NCBI GenBank assembly: GCA_027946365.1 | Contig: JAPEUQ010000005.1 | Location: forward strand, 2,356,001 to 2,420,000 | Direction: 5' to 3' | Length of the DNA stretch: 64,000 bases | Source of the DNA: Kalmusia sp. IMI 367209 | Lineage: Eukaryota; Ascomycota; Dothideomycetes; Pleosporales; Didymosphaeriaceae | Program-made: the position numbers and the translations under genes | Part shown: piece by piece, positions 23,003 through 33,432 of the stretch | How the letters are laid out: each line of letters starts with the position of its first letter | Numbering within the stretch: the stretch's first letter is position 1 | The notes under the pieces: generated by a model | The model's input: only the letters and a program-made list of their open reading frames with translations | Database searches by the model: none | What the model was told of the DNA's origin: nothing

Positions 23003-24716
23003 ATGGCTGGCTCGTGTAGTAGCTGGCTCGCATTGCTTTGCATTGCAGTTTTCTCCCATCGTGCTGTTGCTGCCCCCATCGATCCGAAGAATATTCTCGA
23101 TCTGCTGAAGAAGAATGGTGCTTGTGTGAGTTGAGACGAGCAATTTCCTTTTAGCCTGTACAACATCTGACTTCTCTACGGTGTACGGCGCTAGATTACT
23201 TCCTGCCCGGGAAAGTCGTCACTGCCCTGGACCCGAAATACACATCCTCACAAGTTACGTTTTGGTCTGCACAGGAGCAGAGTTTGCATCCGACATGCAT
23301 CGTCATTCCAACCACCACGCAAGATGTGTCTACTGCAGTCACGATCCTCAACGTCGGTTATCAGGCGTCCATATCTGGTTGCAACTTCGCTGTGCGAGGC
23401 GCAGGGTATTTCACGCCTCCGGTTTGATGTCGAATTAGTAACTCATGCTATATCAGTCATACGCCACATGCAGGAGCAGCCAATATCGACGGCGGAGTTA
23501 CTATTGACACCCAAAGCCTTAACCAAGTCACTGTATCAAGTGATCAAAAGACGGTCAGTGTAGGGCCCGGCAATCGATGGGGTAAGGTATACGGCGTCCT
23601 CGATGACCTGAATCTCGCAATGGTCGGTGGGCGTTTAAGTCAAGTAGGCGTGGCAGGTCTCTTAACAGGAGGTAAGTGATCCGCCACAACTACAGATCCG
23701 TTTCTCACATCCCTCCTCCAGGCGGCGTCTCCTTCTTCTCCGGCCGCTATGGTTTCGCATGCAACAATGTTCAAACATACGAAGTCGTCCTCGGTAACGG
23801 TACCATCGTTACCGCCAGTTCTTCACGTAATCCGCGCCTCTTCCGCGCCCTTAGAGGCGGCAGCAACAATTTCGGCATAGTGACCCGCTTCGACTCAAAG
23901 CTCTTCCAGCAAAATGAGTTCTGGGGCGGTCAGATTGACCAGCCTATCACCGATAAAGAGGCCTACTTCGACTTCATGGCAAACTTTACGCAAAGTGCGA
24001 CCTACGATCCGTACGCTGCGCTAATCACTGTTTTCGCTTGGACAGAAGGCCTCCCGCTCTCTATTATGCACACAGTGACGTATACCAACGGAGCCGTGAC
24101 ATGGCCACCGCCTGCATTCAAGCCTCTAAATGACTTACCGAAAATCTCGACGACTATGCGCACGGCCAAACTGAGTAGCTTCGCAAACGAGATAGGCAGC
24201 GACGCCGCGATCTCACAAGGCCAGAATAACTTTTTCGTCACGCTATCATTTGCGAACGATCCAGATGTCTCGCCGCAGTACATGAAACAAGTCTGGACAC
24301 TCGTCGACACCGCGTCTAAAGAGCTCATAACTGTTCTCGGACTCGCGCTCACTATGGCGTTCCAGCCCGTGCCGCATGTGTTATACTCCAAAGATGCGTC
24401 TGCCAACGTTTTGGGCCTGGGTCGCTTCGAGGACGATCTGATCAATCTGCTATTCACGCTTATTTGGCCATCTCCGCTGGACAATGAGAGAGTGTATGCC
24501 CGCATGAGGAAGTTGGAAGCCGACTTGATTCAGCTGGCAAAGGATATGGGTATTTACAATGAGTGGGTATATCTGAACTATGCGAGCCAGTGGCAAGACC
24601 CCATACACAGATATGGAGACGCGGAGGTGGCGTTCATGAAGAGCGTTAGCAAACAGTACGACCCGCAGGGTATCTTCCAGAAGGCGGTGCCTGGAGGCTT
24701 CAAGCTCGGGATCTAG
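23003..24716 (+). CDS. Secreted FAD-linked oxidase (berberine bridge enzyme type)
   Basis: Four exons: 23003-23123, 23195-23405, 23457-23671 and 23722-24716, total 513 aa. A signal peptide is visible (WLALLCIAVFSHRAVAA). The FAD-binding type 4 (PCMH) domain shows RGAGHTPHAGAANIDGG, with the likely covalent FAD histidine. It continues with SVGPGNRWGKVY and LLTGGGVSFFSGRYGFACNN, which carries a cysteine near the position of the second covalent link in bicovalent members. The C-terminal BBE domain ends in YLNYASQWQ. The first intron is uncertain: only donor GTGTGAG at 23124 keeps the frame, while the better-looking GTGAGT two bases on would shift it. Such enzymes oxidise sugars, alcohols or secondary-metabolite intermediates. 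Confidence 0.88.
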
Positions 24717-24929
24717 TAATCAGGATCAGGTCGAGGGCCAGTATGTGGTACGAGTGTATTATTCATGGGCCTATTTGAGGGCACATCCACGACTGCGTCG
24801 GCTTAGGACAAGCAGCCTTCATTTGTAGTCTTATGTTCTGACAGTATATATGTTGGCAGAGTAAATGAAAAACCAATGTGGATGTATGAAGTTGAACATT
24901 CTATCGAACTAACGCGGGGCTATCTGGCT

Positions 24930-26213
24930 CTACAGTCTCGCTCGCTCGCCCTCTAAGCTCTTGGCTACTTCTTTATACCGCTCGTAGCAGTCTTTCTCGG
25001 CATCGAAATTTAGTAGCCATGCTTCCCGAGCTAGGTGGATCGATTCGGGCGTCTTCCGGATTTCATCCCAGTTCGCCTTGTGCCACCGTTCTCTTGTCTT
25101 CACACCGGTTGCCTGGGCTTTGTGTACTCTTTCGTATCGAATCTTCTCGTGCGCTTTCACGGCGAGGGGGATATTTTTCTTGCCTGCGAGCTCCAGGCAT
25201 GACGCCAGTACGACGCCATCCTCAATGGACTGACTCGCTCCCTGAATCGACGTAGGTAAAAAAGGATGCGCTGCATCACCGATAAGCACGATTCGCGCTT
25301 CGGGCGAGATGAATGTGGGAAGCGGATCTCGGAAAACGAGCTTGTGGTCGATAAGTCTCGCATCCTTCGGAGTTGATCGCACAATCTCTTGCACAACCGG
25401 CGCCCAGCCCTCGACGTACTTCAGGCACTCTTCGATCTTGCCCGGAAACTGCCAGCTCTCTTCTATATTCCCATCATCAACGTGCGTAAATACCCAGTTG
25501 AACTCTTTGCCGTCCTTGAGCGAGGAGACCAGGAAGTGCAGATCGGGTCCGATATACCCAGAATGCGTATCACCGTTCACAACGAGATGTTTGATCAACT
25601 CGTTGTCTTTGATCGCATCACCATGGAACCAGCACCGATACACCGCATACCCTGATGATTTTGGCTTATCATCGAAGCCCAGCACAATCTTCCTGCCCCG
25701 CGATCTTACTCCCTCCGCCGCAATAACCACATCCGCCTCCATCCGCTCCCCATTTACCACCACCCCGGCCTTCTCACCATCCTCAAAATAATCCGTGACC
25801 CTTTGCCCAAGCCGCATATCCAACCCTCTATCTCTCGCATGTTGATAGATGATATCGTACAGCTCGCCCCTATGCCCATTTATCCTAGGACCCCAACTTT
25901 TCTCGTCTGCGAAGCTTTGCCGTGTGACAAACTCGCCTTTCCAGTGATACAGGTCAAGCCAGGAGGTCTTGCGCGCAACTTTATACATGGCTTCGATGAC
26001 GCCTGGCCAGCGCTCGAACAAGCGCGCACCATTGGGGTCGAAGCTGATGATGTCGCCGAACCGCGTGATCTCCTCGATAGTGTCGGCTTTTTCGAGGAGC
26101 GTCACCTTGTGACCTTTACGGTCGCATTCTATGGCTGCGGAAACGCCGGCGAAGCCTGCGCCGACGATGATCACGTGAATGCCGGATGGCGGACGGCGTG
26201 GGAAGTCGGCCAT
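24930..26213 (-). CDS. FAD-dependent monooxygenase
   Basis: Single-exon 427-aa flavoprotein of the salicylate hydroxylase-like class. It has an N-terminal GAGFAGVSAAIE dinucleotide-binding motif, ITRFGDIISFDPNGARLF, the DG-type segment VIAAEGVRS, and IGDAAHPFLPTSIQGASQSIEDG. A C-terminal helical extension follows. No signal peptide or TM helix. It is convergent with the FAD oxidase, only 213 bp apart. Similar pairs occur in secondary-metabolite and aromatic degradation loci, but no backbone synthase is present here, so the pathway remains unknown. Confidence 0.92.
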   Translation of the reverse strand: MADFPRRPPSGIHVIIVGAGFAGVSAAIECDRKGHKVTLLEKADTIEEITRFGDIISFDPNGARLFERWPGVIEAMYKVARKTSWLDLYHWKGEFVTRQSFADEKSWGPRINGHRGELYDIIYQHARDRGLDMRLGQRVTDYFEDGEKAGVVVNGERMEADVVIAAEGVRSRGRKIVLGFDDKPKSSGYAVYRCWFHGDAIKDNELIKHLVVNGDTHSGYIGPDLHFLVSSLKDGKEFNWVFTHVDDGNIEESWQFPGKIEECLKYVEGWAPVVQEIVRSTPKDARLIDHKLVFRDPLPTFISPEARIVLIGDAAHPFLPTSIQGASQSIEDGVVLASCLELAGKKNIPLAVKAHEKIRYERVHKAQATGVKTRERWHKANWDEIRKTPESIHLAREAWLLNFDAEKDCYERYKEVAKSLEGERARL

Positions 26214-27683
26214 AGTCGGTGTTTCAATGCTTGGATGTGTTGTCGATTAACAGGTGGGAGCGCTTTTGAAGGCTCACGGTGGTGCTAATGGTAGGGGCGT
26301 GGATGTGGTGGTGGGGTCGGCTAATATACAGTGAGCATCGCCCAAGGTGCTCATACTACAGGCCCCACATGCTGGGGACATTGTGCTGCTCACCACGCTG
26401 TGGTGGATGATGTGATGTTTGGGGGGGGGCGGCTTTCTTGTTTGGTCGCTTGGTGCTTGATGTTGAGATTGATCATTCGCGAAGCCTGGCTACACTAAGG
26501 GGGTGTAGTGTGTCTTTGGTACACAGCCGGAGGACTCCGGCCACTTGCATGGGTTTCCGTTGCACCAACCACTATCGGCAAGTCTAGACATCGGTCGCCG
26601 CTGTGATACCCGCGAACTGAAATGTGTTAACTGCTAATCATACGTGCGGATCTCTTCCAAATGCTCAGCTGCGAAAATGTTGGTACGTTCAGAATATTCT
26701 CTCATCATCAATAGGAAGTTGAATGACATTCAGTACTATTTGGCAAATATTGTGCAATGTCTCTAGGGTTATATTCGTTTGGAGCAGCTTTTCGCGAGGC
26801 TGGAACGCCTTTGCGGCGCTGAAGGACACTAGGACATCCATGCGCGAGACATCACACTACTAACATTTGAAAAATTTGGCAGGCAGATTGACGTAAGGGG
26901 ATGCTAGAGACGATCTAATGTATTATGTCGTGTGGTGAAAAACGCTTGCTTCATGCGATAGAGCAAAAAGGCTGGTTGCTGAGTTCCGCATTCTTCGTCT
27001 TTCGATTGGTGGCTAAGATTCGCTTCCGAGGGTATGCATACTAAGACTCTCAAAGCTGTACGATTCGTATGCGTGGTGATTAGGTGATATGAACACACAG
27101 TCATTCGATAATGCTGGTAGAGAGTGTGACTGATCATGACTCTTCATCGAAGATGCTTTTGCGCCGATGGAAAATGTGATCCAAAGAATAGACAGGTGCG
27201 ACTATGACTTCTCGTTTCGTACTGGCGAGAGCGACAATGAACAGAGAGTGCATGCCCAATGAGTAGCAGTGAAGAGACATCTCGGTTCAGCTGCACTTGA
27301 GACCTCGAGATGATCAGAGATGGAGGGTGAGAATCAAGTCCCTTGGCCCGGGATCAGGTTCTCAAGAGGGCGGACCATCCGCCAATCACACGCGCTGCGA
27401 TCTTGGCGCGCACGAACCTCCTGGATCGCGACCGTTTCGGCTCTCGCCATCACTCTTCGCTCTTCCTGATCGTTGATCTTACTATTTCCTTGTCTTTCTG
27501 CATTAGAGCACTCTGCACTCTACTTATCAATTTCTTTTCCGCAGTCGAAACCATAGATTCCTGCTTGTAACGAGAGCCTGGCTTAGATCACGTTCCCTCG
27601 CTGGACCAGCTCAACAGCGACGCGATTGACCTAGCGCTCAACTTCAACCTTTCGCAGCTGGGCTGGATCAGTCAATCTCCTCC
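26214..27683. other. Intergenic, 1.5 kb
   Basis: No supported gene on either strand. A nine-base G run lies at 26421-26429. Promoters of the two divergent flanking genes are expected here. Confidence 0.45.
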
Positions 27684-30329
27684 ATGGCGCCCCAAATTAA
27701 ACCTTGCGCACGAAGAGATCTTCAAGAAATTGAAATCCGACTTCGAGATCAAGGATTTGGCCACCTGCTCGCCATCTTGCCACGAGAGCTTTTCGAGCTG
27801 CACCAGCGCAGCGTTGTCATCAACCCGCGTATGTATCCGTTGCACCACAAAGGCGAGAGCCCTGTATTTGCCTATATCTTCAAATCAGGAAACGTTGGCG
27901 CTCATGTGAATGCGCTAAGGAACGTGGACCGTGACGTACACGTCCAACTCGTCGACTCAAATCCCGACCATAAAAAAGCTCTCAATCGAGTCTCTCCATT
28001 GCAATGGATCTCAGGTGCTCCGGATCATCGTGCCACACAAGATTCCGAGCATACCCAGGCTCTGATAAAGTTTTTCCTCTTGAGATGGGCGTCTAATGAA
28101 GATTACACCTTCCCCCTTCCTCTGCCAGATTACGAGCATCTGAGCGGAGCCCTCGCAAGGATCATGGAATCGCCACACTATATTACTAAAGCGACTATTG
28201 ACGAAGACAAGGAGCAATCAGATATGCATATGTCTTTGGTCAGAAGTGAAGTTTTACCTGCTAGCGAAAATCCTCAACTCGAGGACCGACAAGATGTGGC
28301 CACTACCGAAGAATCTGCGCAGGACTGCACCAAAGCATACGATACCAATCACACCAGCCGGGAAGAGTTAGATGCCGCCGATAAGTCTAGCTGCGACCAG
28401 GGTATCGAAGTTTCACAACAATCGGTTGACGACATAGAACTCTCTACGCCTGATCCAACCCATGAGCAACTATCGTCCACCCCTGGCACGGTCAGCAGCG
28501 TGGAGGGCTCGCCTCGCGATGCAGGCATACCTTCCGCGATTGTCCTCCAGGACCCAGAAGATACACTCCGCTCACTCATTCGAAAATTATCAAGTTCATC
28601 ACCGGATGCCAAACTCGATGAAGAAGAAGAGCAGTTGTTGGGAGCGATTTCGTCCCTCGACGAAGAACGAAAAAAAGAGATCAAGCTGTTAGCACCTGGC
28701 ATATCGGATGCAATATCTTCTAATTTATCCGCGGACTTGGTAAAGAAATTTGAGGGGTTCAGAGAGACTGTGTTCGCACAGATTGCAAAACTGCACAAGA
28801 CAGGGTTTTTCGACAATGACCGTGCAATGATTAGAGAAGAAACCGACACCGCTATGGATATTGAAACCAACGAAGTCATGGGACTACCAGAGAATGATAC
28901 TAGCATCAGGCCGGGAATCGAAGACATCACAATGACAACGCAGAACAGCGATGCTATCGCGACCCCGGAGAATGATGCGACCATAAGTCACGGAATCGAA
29001 GGCAGTACTACGATTTCAGCGAACAGCGATGGGATAATAACCCAGGAGACAGATGTTCAGGCTCGACAAACACTTCTCACACCAGATACGCTGATAGAGG
29101 AGTCTATTCCGACAGATGCCGATCCCACAATGGTGCGGCTTCGGAAGGAAGTCGGACGCGACACGCTATCGCTCTTGCCTAATCTAGACACCCTTACTTT
29201 CAAGTATATCCACCAGACTCAACCAGGGTTTCTCCCGTTACGATTACTCATCGGTACATTCCTCGATGAAACACGGCCTCAGCTCCACGACTGCGAAATA
29301 TGGGCTTCCTTCAAGATGCACGATAAAGGCGCCCGCGCTGCCCCTCGTATGCATGTTCACGCCTTTCGCGCTAGTACCGACGACGTTATCAACGACCATC
29401 TTAAAGTAAATCAAGTGCTTCCGAATCTGAAGATGGGCCCAGCTTTCAGGGGTGTGCATGGCGAAGACCGCAAGGAGGAACTGCAACTCAAGGCATTAGT
29501 AAAGTATTACTTCATGCTTGCTGCAAGCTCCAAGCTCCTCGGCTTCACAAAACACCATATGCCCTTCAACAGCTCGTTTGTGAATGAGCTCAGGATTGTT
29601 TGCAAACGGCTGCAGGTGCATGGCTCATCGAGAGATGATCAGCGCATAGAGGGGCGCCCTGCCAAGCGTCTCAAGCAAATCGATTCTCGAACACCTAGGA
29701 TCTCATCATCACAGTCTGACACGGATAATGATGTTACCATCGCTGCGCGCACTCGAGATGCGCGTCGCTCAGGCCGGCGCACGCAACCCCCGAGCAGAGC
29801 TGTCAGCGAAAGCGAAGACAATGTGATATCATTCGTACCCAGCATACCCTTACGGATTCCTCGCCGGCTTGCGTTAGGAACATATGTACCCGCTAATGAG
29901 AGAGAGTTTGCTATAAACGAGTATCTTGCTCCAGATGCCAAGCTGATTGATTCCGATGGCGACTCTGGTGACGAGATTCCCGCGCCCATCCCCGCAGACG
30001 TCCATGCTCTGCTTCTGAAACGCCAGAGGATCAATATGGGACTAGATGTTCAGCGCGAGTCAGTCAGGCAATTTAAAGCTAAAAAAGAGAGCGCGACTAT
30101 GGGCATCCGGAAGATTAGAGGCATGATCAACAGTACCACCGACCCGTTTGCACGGCAATGTTTGCAGAACAAACTCAAACTTCGCGAACAGGGACTGTGG
30201 TGCGCGCAATCGCAGCTTGCAGTTCACGAAGGTGCTTTGGCTGGCTTCAAGAAGCGGAGGAAGGAGATGAATGACGAGGCGAATCGGGTGGATCCGAGGG
30301 TGGTAGAGATATGGGAGGCAATGCAATAA
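27684..30329 (+). CDS. Large orphan protein with duplicated domain
   Basis: Intronless 881-aa frame from a clear ATG; I recognise no family. Two regions look related. The N-terminal one (about residues 15-175) includes ALIKFFLLRWASNEDYTF. The C-terminal one (about 485-650) includes ALVKYYFMLAASSKLLGF. Each is preceded by a beta-rich segment and followed by a short helix. Between them is a long acidic, serine/threonine-rich linker containing a tandem duplication of about 26 residues (PENDTSIRPGIED / PENDATISHGIEG). A basic, serine-rich stretch and a predicted helical, Lys/Arg/Gln-rich C-terminus (about 770-870) end the protein. The composition suggests a nuclear or chromatin-associated scaffold, but that is a guess. 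Codon use and length argue that it is a real gene. Confidence 0.75.
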   Translation: MAPQIKPCARRDLQEIEIRLRDQGFGHLLAILPRELFELHQRSVVINPRMYPLHHKGESPVFAYIFKSGNVGAHVNALRNVDRDVHVQLVDSNPDHKKALNRVSPLQWISGAPDHRATQDSEHTQALIKFFLLRWASNEDYTFPLPLPDYEHLSGALARIMESPHYITKATIDEDKEQSDMHMSLVRSEVLPASENPQLEDRQDVATTEESAQDCTKAYDTNHTSREELDAADKSSCDQGIEVSQQSVDDIELSTPDPTHEQLSSTPGTVSSVEGSPRDAGIPSAIVLQDPEDTLRSLIRKLSSSSPDAKLDEEEEQLLGAISSLDEERKKEIKLLAPGISDAISSNLSADLVKKFEGFRETVFAQIAKLHKTGFFDNDRAMIREETDTAMDIETNEVMGLPENDTSIRPGIEDITMTTQNSDAIATPENDATISHGIEGSTTISANSDGIITQETDVQARQTLLTPDTLIEESIPTDADPTMVRLRKEVGRDTLSLLPNLDTLTFKYIHQTQPGFLPLRLLIGTFLDETRPQLHDCEIWASFKMHDKGARAAPRMHVHAFRASTDDVINDHLKVNQVLPNLKMGPAFRGVHGEDRKEELQLKALVKYYFMLAASSKLLGFTKHHMPFNSSFVNELRIVCKRLQVHGSSRDDQRIEGRPAKRLKQIDSRTPRISSSQSDTDNDVTIAARTRDARRSGRRTQPPSRAVSESEDNVISFVPSIPLRIPRRLALGTYVPANEREFAINEYLAPDAKLIDSDGDSGDEIPAPIPADVHALLLKRQRINMGLDVQRESVRQFKAKKESATMGIRKIRGMINSTTDPFARQCLQNKLKLREQGLWCAQSQLAVHEGALAGFKKRRKEMNDEANRVDPRVVEIWEAMQ
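28881..29040 (+). repeat. Tandem duplication inside the orphan gene linker
   Basis: Two adjacent units of about 78 bp encode PENDTSIRPGIED...NSDAI and PENDATISHGIEG...NSDGI. They are diverged but clearly aligned, so this is an old in-frame duplication in the disordered linker. Confidence 0.7.
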
Positions 30330-31382
30330 GCACTCCGCGTAGGTATGGCGATTTACTTTTGTTTCAGCATCTTAATTCATAGTCATGGTGTCTTTTGGAG
30401 CTTTGTAAGAGGGCATGGCGTTTTTCGGACGCAGTATCTACTAATGCTTCTTATGTTTTACAGCACTATATCGATATCCCAGGAACACGGTTTTCTATTT
30501 AGCAATCTATTATTTTGATGATGATCTTGTTTTCCGAATTAGTCTTGTATAGGCTACACCACTGTCGTGCACTTCATCCTCATGGGTTGATGAAAGTCAG
30601 GTGGAGTGGGGACTGTAAGGTTGCTCGCCCAACCACGCGACTTTATCAGGAACTGTACCCTTGATACAAGATCCTTACTGCTATTACAACCTCAGCACGT
30701 TTAACAGCTAGTCCACGTAATCAGAGCTTGCTTGCCGGTCTGGATGGCTATATGTTTGCACAAGCGAATGGCTTTGCGCGTCGTTGATCGGGCAACAACA
30801 CAGGCATGGGAGCAGATACGCTGGGACTTGGGTAATCGCAACTCTAAGAAATCTTTTGTTTTCACTATCGGCATTAGGTGCGGTTCAGTTTTCACCATCA
30901 CTGTTCGCGTCTAAGGATTATTGCTACCTTTGTTCTTTAGAAATTTGCTCACTCAGCAATGCTAGTCTTCCTTGAGTTCCGCCAAACAGCACTATTGCAG
31001 GATTGATTCGCAATAAGACCAGTATCGGGGCCTCGAATCCTAGGATTCAGCGCATCCCAATTACAAGCTCAACCAGGACTCCACAATGCCGAGAGCACCC
31101 GTGCGATCATTTCGCAAAGGCAAAGATAATGATTCATGCTCGAAACTTTGCTTGTACTAACGACTTTCAGGCCGCGCCAAAGAGGGGCCCAAGCAAGAGT
31201 ATGCACCCAATGATGCCAATAACACGCGCGACGTTGAGCTCAGAGATGCCGACCGCGAAGCTCAAGATTGCTCAAGGGACAAGAAGGAGTCCAACGAGGC
31301 CGACTATAACAACATCCCCACCTCCCGCCGCACTTCAGCCCGTCCCTCAAACTCTCATATCACTGCTCCGACACTCCAACCT
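30330..31382. other. Intergenic; possible 5' exon for the C2H2 gene
   Basis: No separate gene seen. From 31173 to 31382 the DNA is open in the frame of the downstream C2H2 gene. A good branch point (TACTAAC at 31155) and acceptor (CAG ending 31170) precede it, so the C2H2 transcript may have an extra upstream coding exon. I could not find a matching donor in the right phase. Confidence 0.45.
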
Positions 31383-31934
31383 ATGTCCAAGTCCAAGAAA
31401 CAGTGCACATACTCGGACCCTGAGAGGCCATACATGTGCATGGTTGCCGGTTGTGGCTTGCGCTTCAAACGCACAGATCACCTACGACGTCACAACAGAT
31501 CGGTACACCTAGCACTGAAACCTTTTGGTTGCCCAGTGTGCAGTCATGTCACAGCGCGTAGGGAGAATCTCATGCAGCATTTGGAGCTGAAGCATCGCTG
31601 GCGTAAGAAGAGAGCTAGAAGTGCTGCTAAGGAGGCGGGAGTTGCTGAGACCACCGCTGTCGCGGCTGGTTGTCAGAATAAGAATGGGAACGATGAGGAG
31701 GTTGAGAAGGATGAGGTTGCCTGTGAAGATGACAAACATGAAACCATTATCGACCACGACCAAGGCAATAAGGAGGTTTTCTCAGGGGAAAATCAGAATA
31801 GTTGCCTTAATTATCGAAACACAGAAGAGGACCGCAGAAAGCGGACAGATAATCTAATGGCTGCCGCTCTCAAAGCTTGGGACGGGTCGAGCTCAGAGGA
31901 CGAGGACGAGGACGAGGAATTCACGGAATATTAG
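31383..31934 (+). CDS. Small C2H2 zinc-finger protein
   Basis: 183 aa from the ATG at 31383. There are two fingers: CMVAGCGLRFKRTDHLRRHNRSVH and then CPVCSHVTARRENLMQHLELKH, followed by a basic tract (RWRKKRARS) that fits nuclear localisation. The C-terminal half is acidic. It ends with a motif (RKRTDNLMAAALKAW) that recurs in the gene at 44496-45353. Two consecutive fingers of this type usually bind DNA. The coding part may extend upstream (open frame to 31173). A damaged relative lies 660 bp downstream. Confidence 0.85.
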   Translation: MSKSKKQCTYSDPERPYMCMVAGCGLRFKRTDHLRRHNRSVHLALKPFGCPVCSHVTARRENLMQHLELKHRWRKKRARSAAKEAGVAETTAVAAGCQNKNGNDEEVEKDEVACEDDKHETIIDHDQGNKEVFSGENQNSCLNYRNTEEDRRKRTDNLMAAALKAWDGSSSEDEDEDEEFTEY

Positions 31935-32596
31935 GATACAGTTTTGGGGGAGTTAATCATGATGACGATGAGTCGTTGGTACACATGACTGCTCTATAGC
32001 AGAAATAAATTAACGAGATTGATTTGTTAGAGTGAAAAAGGCAAAGATGTGATTTGTACTAGTGTGTAGAGAGTTTAGCTAACTATCACGGTAGCTGAAA
32101 GGTAGAAACTTGTTTTTTGGATTGTATATATTGATGGAAGCCTTTTTCTCTCTATCGCCACATTTCTCACTACATTCTTTGATGTACACGTAAATCATAG
32201 CTATGATAAACATATCCTATACATACAGAATAGGCAATGATGAAAGCCCATTGGAGATATGATAAATTAAATGCTGGCAGTGAAGCGGTAAGCACAATAG
32301 GAAGTGGAAAGGCAAAGGTGCTTATGTGATGAGCAGGGTCAAGGGCGGGGTTAATCACCCCAGGGGGCTCGCCGTAGACGTTCCTATCTGATTGTCTTTT
32401 AGACCCGGTAGACAAGGAACCCTCTGCTCTAGACGCTACCTAGAACAAGTACAACTTCACGAAAGATGACATCCCGGGTGACAACTTAGCGAGCAGCACC
32501 AATAGCGACGACTAAATCGAGAAACCTACCCACTCGACGCGTGGCACACAGACGTTCCCCTCTCGTACCACTGCTACGAGCTCTTGTGCCACAATA
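31935..32596. other. Intergenic between C2H2 gene and its damaged relative
   Basis: AT-richer stretch with no supported gene. Confidence 0.45.
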
Positions 32597-33174
32597 TTGG
32601 CTATGATGGCGGACTCTGGCATCGACGTTGCAGGTTCCAAACCTTGTACCTCCCGCACTGCAGAACCGCCTACCTCCCGCGGCGTCAAGGGCTGTCGTGT
32701 CGAAAAGGAGAAGATGCAGAACGCAAAGTATACATTGTTTAATAAAACATTCAGCCGACCTGAACATCCTCGTCGCCACAATAGATCCAAACATGCGAGC
32801 GTTTTAGATGCTAAGCCATGGCGATGCCACTTGTGCCCATTAACATGTGCTCGTAAATACAAACTTCAATAGCACTTGCGGAAAAAGCATGAAATTGACC
32901 ATACTCAGGCGAGAGCGGTCGTAATAGCGACCCAGAAAGAGGACGGGGCTACTGAGGAAGCTGATAGTAAAGAGACTTTTGGTGGCCATGGGGTTGAATA
33001 TGATGGAGACGATAATGATATAGAGGTCGAGTTTAAGAAGGGCGAGACCAATACCGTTAGCGATAATGCTGCTGGTAGTGACAACGTTCTCAGCGCCAGT
33101 GATGAGGAGCACGTCTGAACCTTGCTTGAAGCCACCTATGATGTCTCTTCCGGATCTGATGAGGACTCTGACTA
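32597..33174 (+). pseudogene. Degenerate C2H2 zinc-finger gene
   Basis: Same layout as the intact gene at 31383 but damaged. Finger 1 keeps NKTFSRPEH and RRHNRSKH, but both cysteine positions are gone (KYTLFNKTF). Finger 2 keeps CHLCPLTC and HLRKKHE, with a TAG at 32870-32872 between them. The acidic tail runs on until a TGA at 33116-33118 and continues in the same frame to a natural-looking DEDSD stop near 33174. Both stops are explained by one C-to-T change each (CAG to TAG, CGA to TGA). The first change is in CpA context, which is the repeat-induced point mutation preference. A 5' end is not defined; the frame is open from about 32597. Confidence 0.75.
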
Positions 33175-33432
33175 AGGAAACTTTGGCGATTAGGGTTATT
33201 TAGTAATATGCAGCCTTGGTCCTGTTGAAGTGCCGACGATGCGCAGGCTCTCGTTGACACGAAGACTTGACTACTTGATAGTCTCTTAAATTCAACATGA
33301 AAGCTTCCAATAGAGCCGTCATTGCATTTCTATATTCTGCTACACACAAAGAATAGGATGTCCTCCCGCTTCCCAGGTCCTTGAGAGTGATCACAATCTT
33401 GTATAACTTCAGAAAGCGCAGCAATCCGCTGC
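33175..33432. other. Short intergenic region
   Basis: Nothing recognised between the damaged C2H2 copy and the 3' end of the DHCR24-like gene. Confidence 0.4.

Noticed and set aside
26421..26429. Nine-base G run
   Set aside because: Simple homopolymer in intergenic DNA; no structure around it. Length may itself be unreliable.
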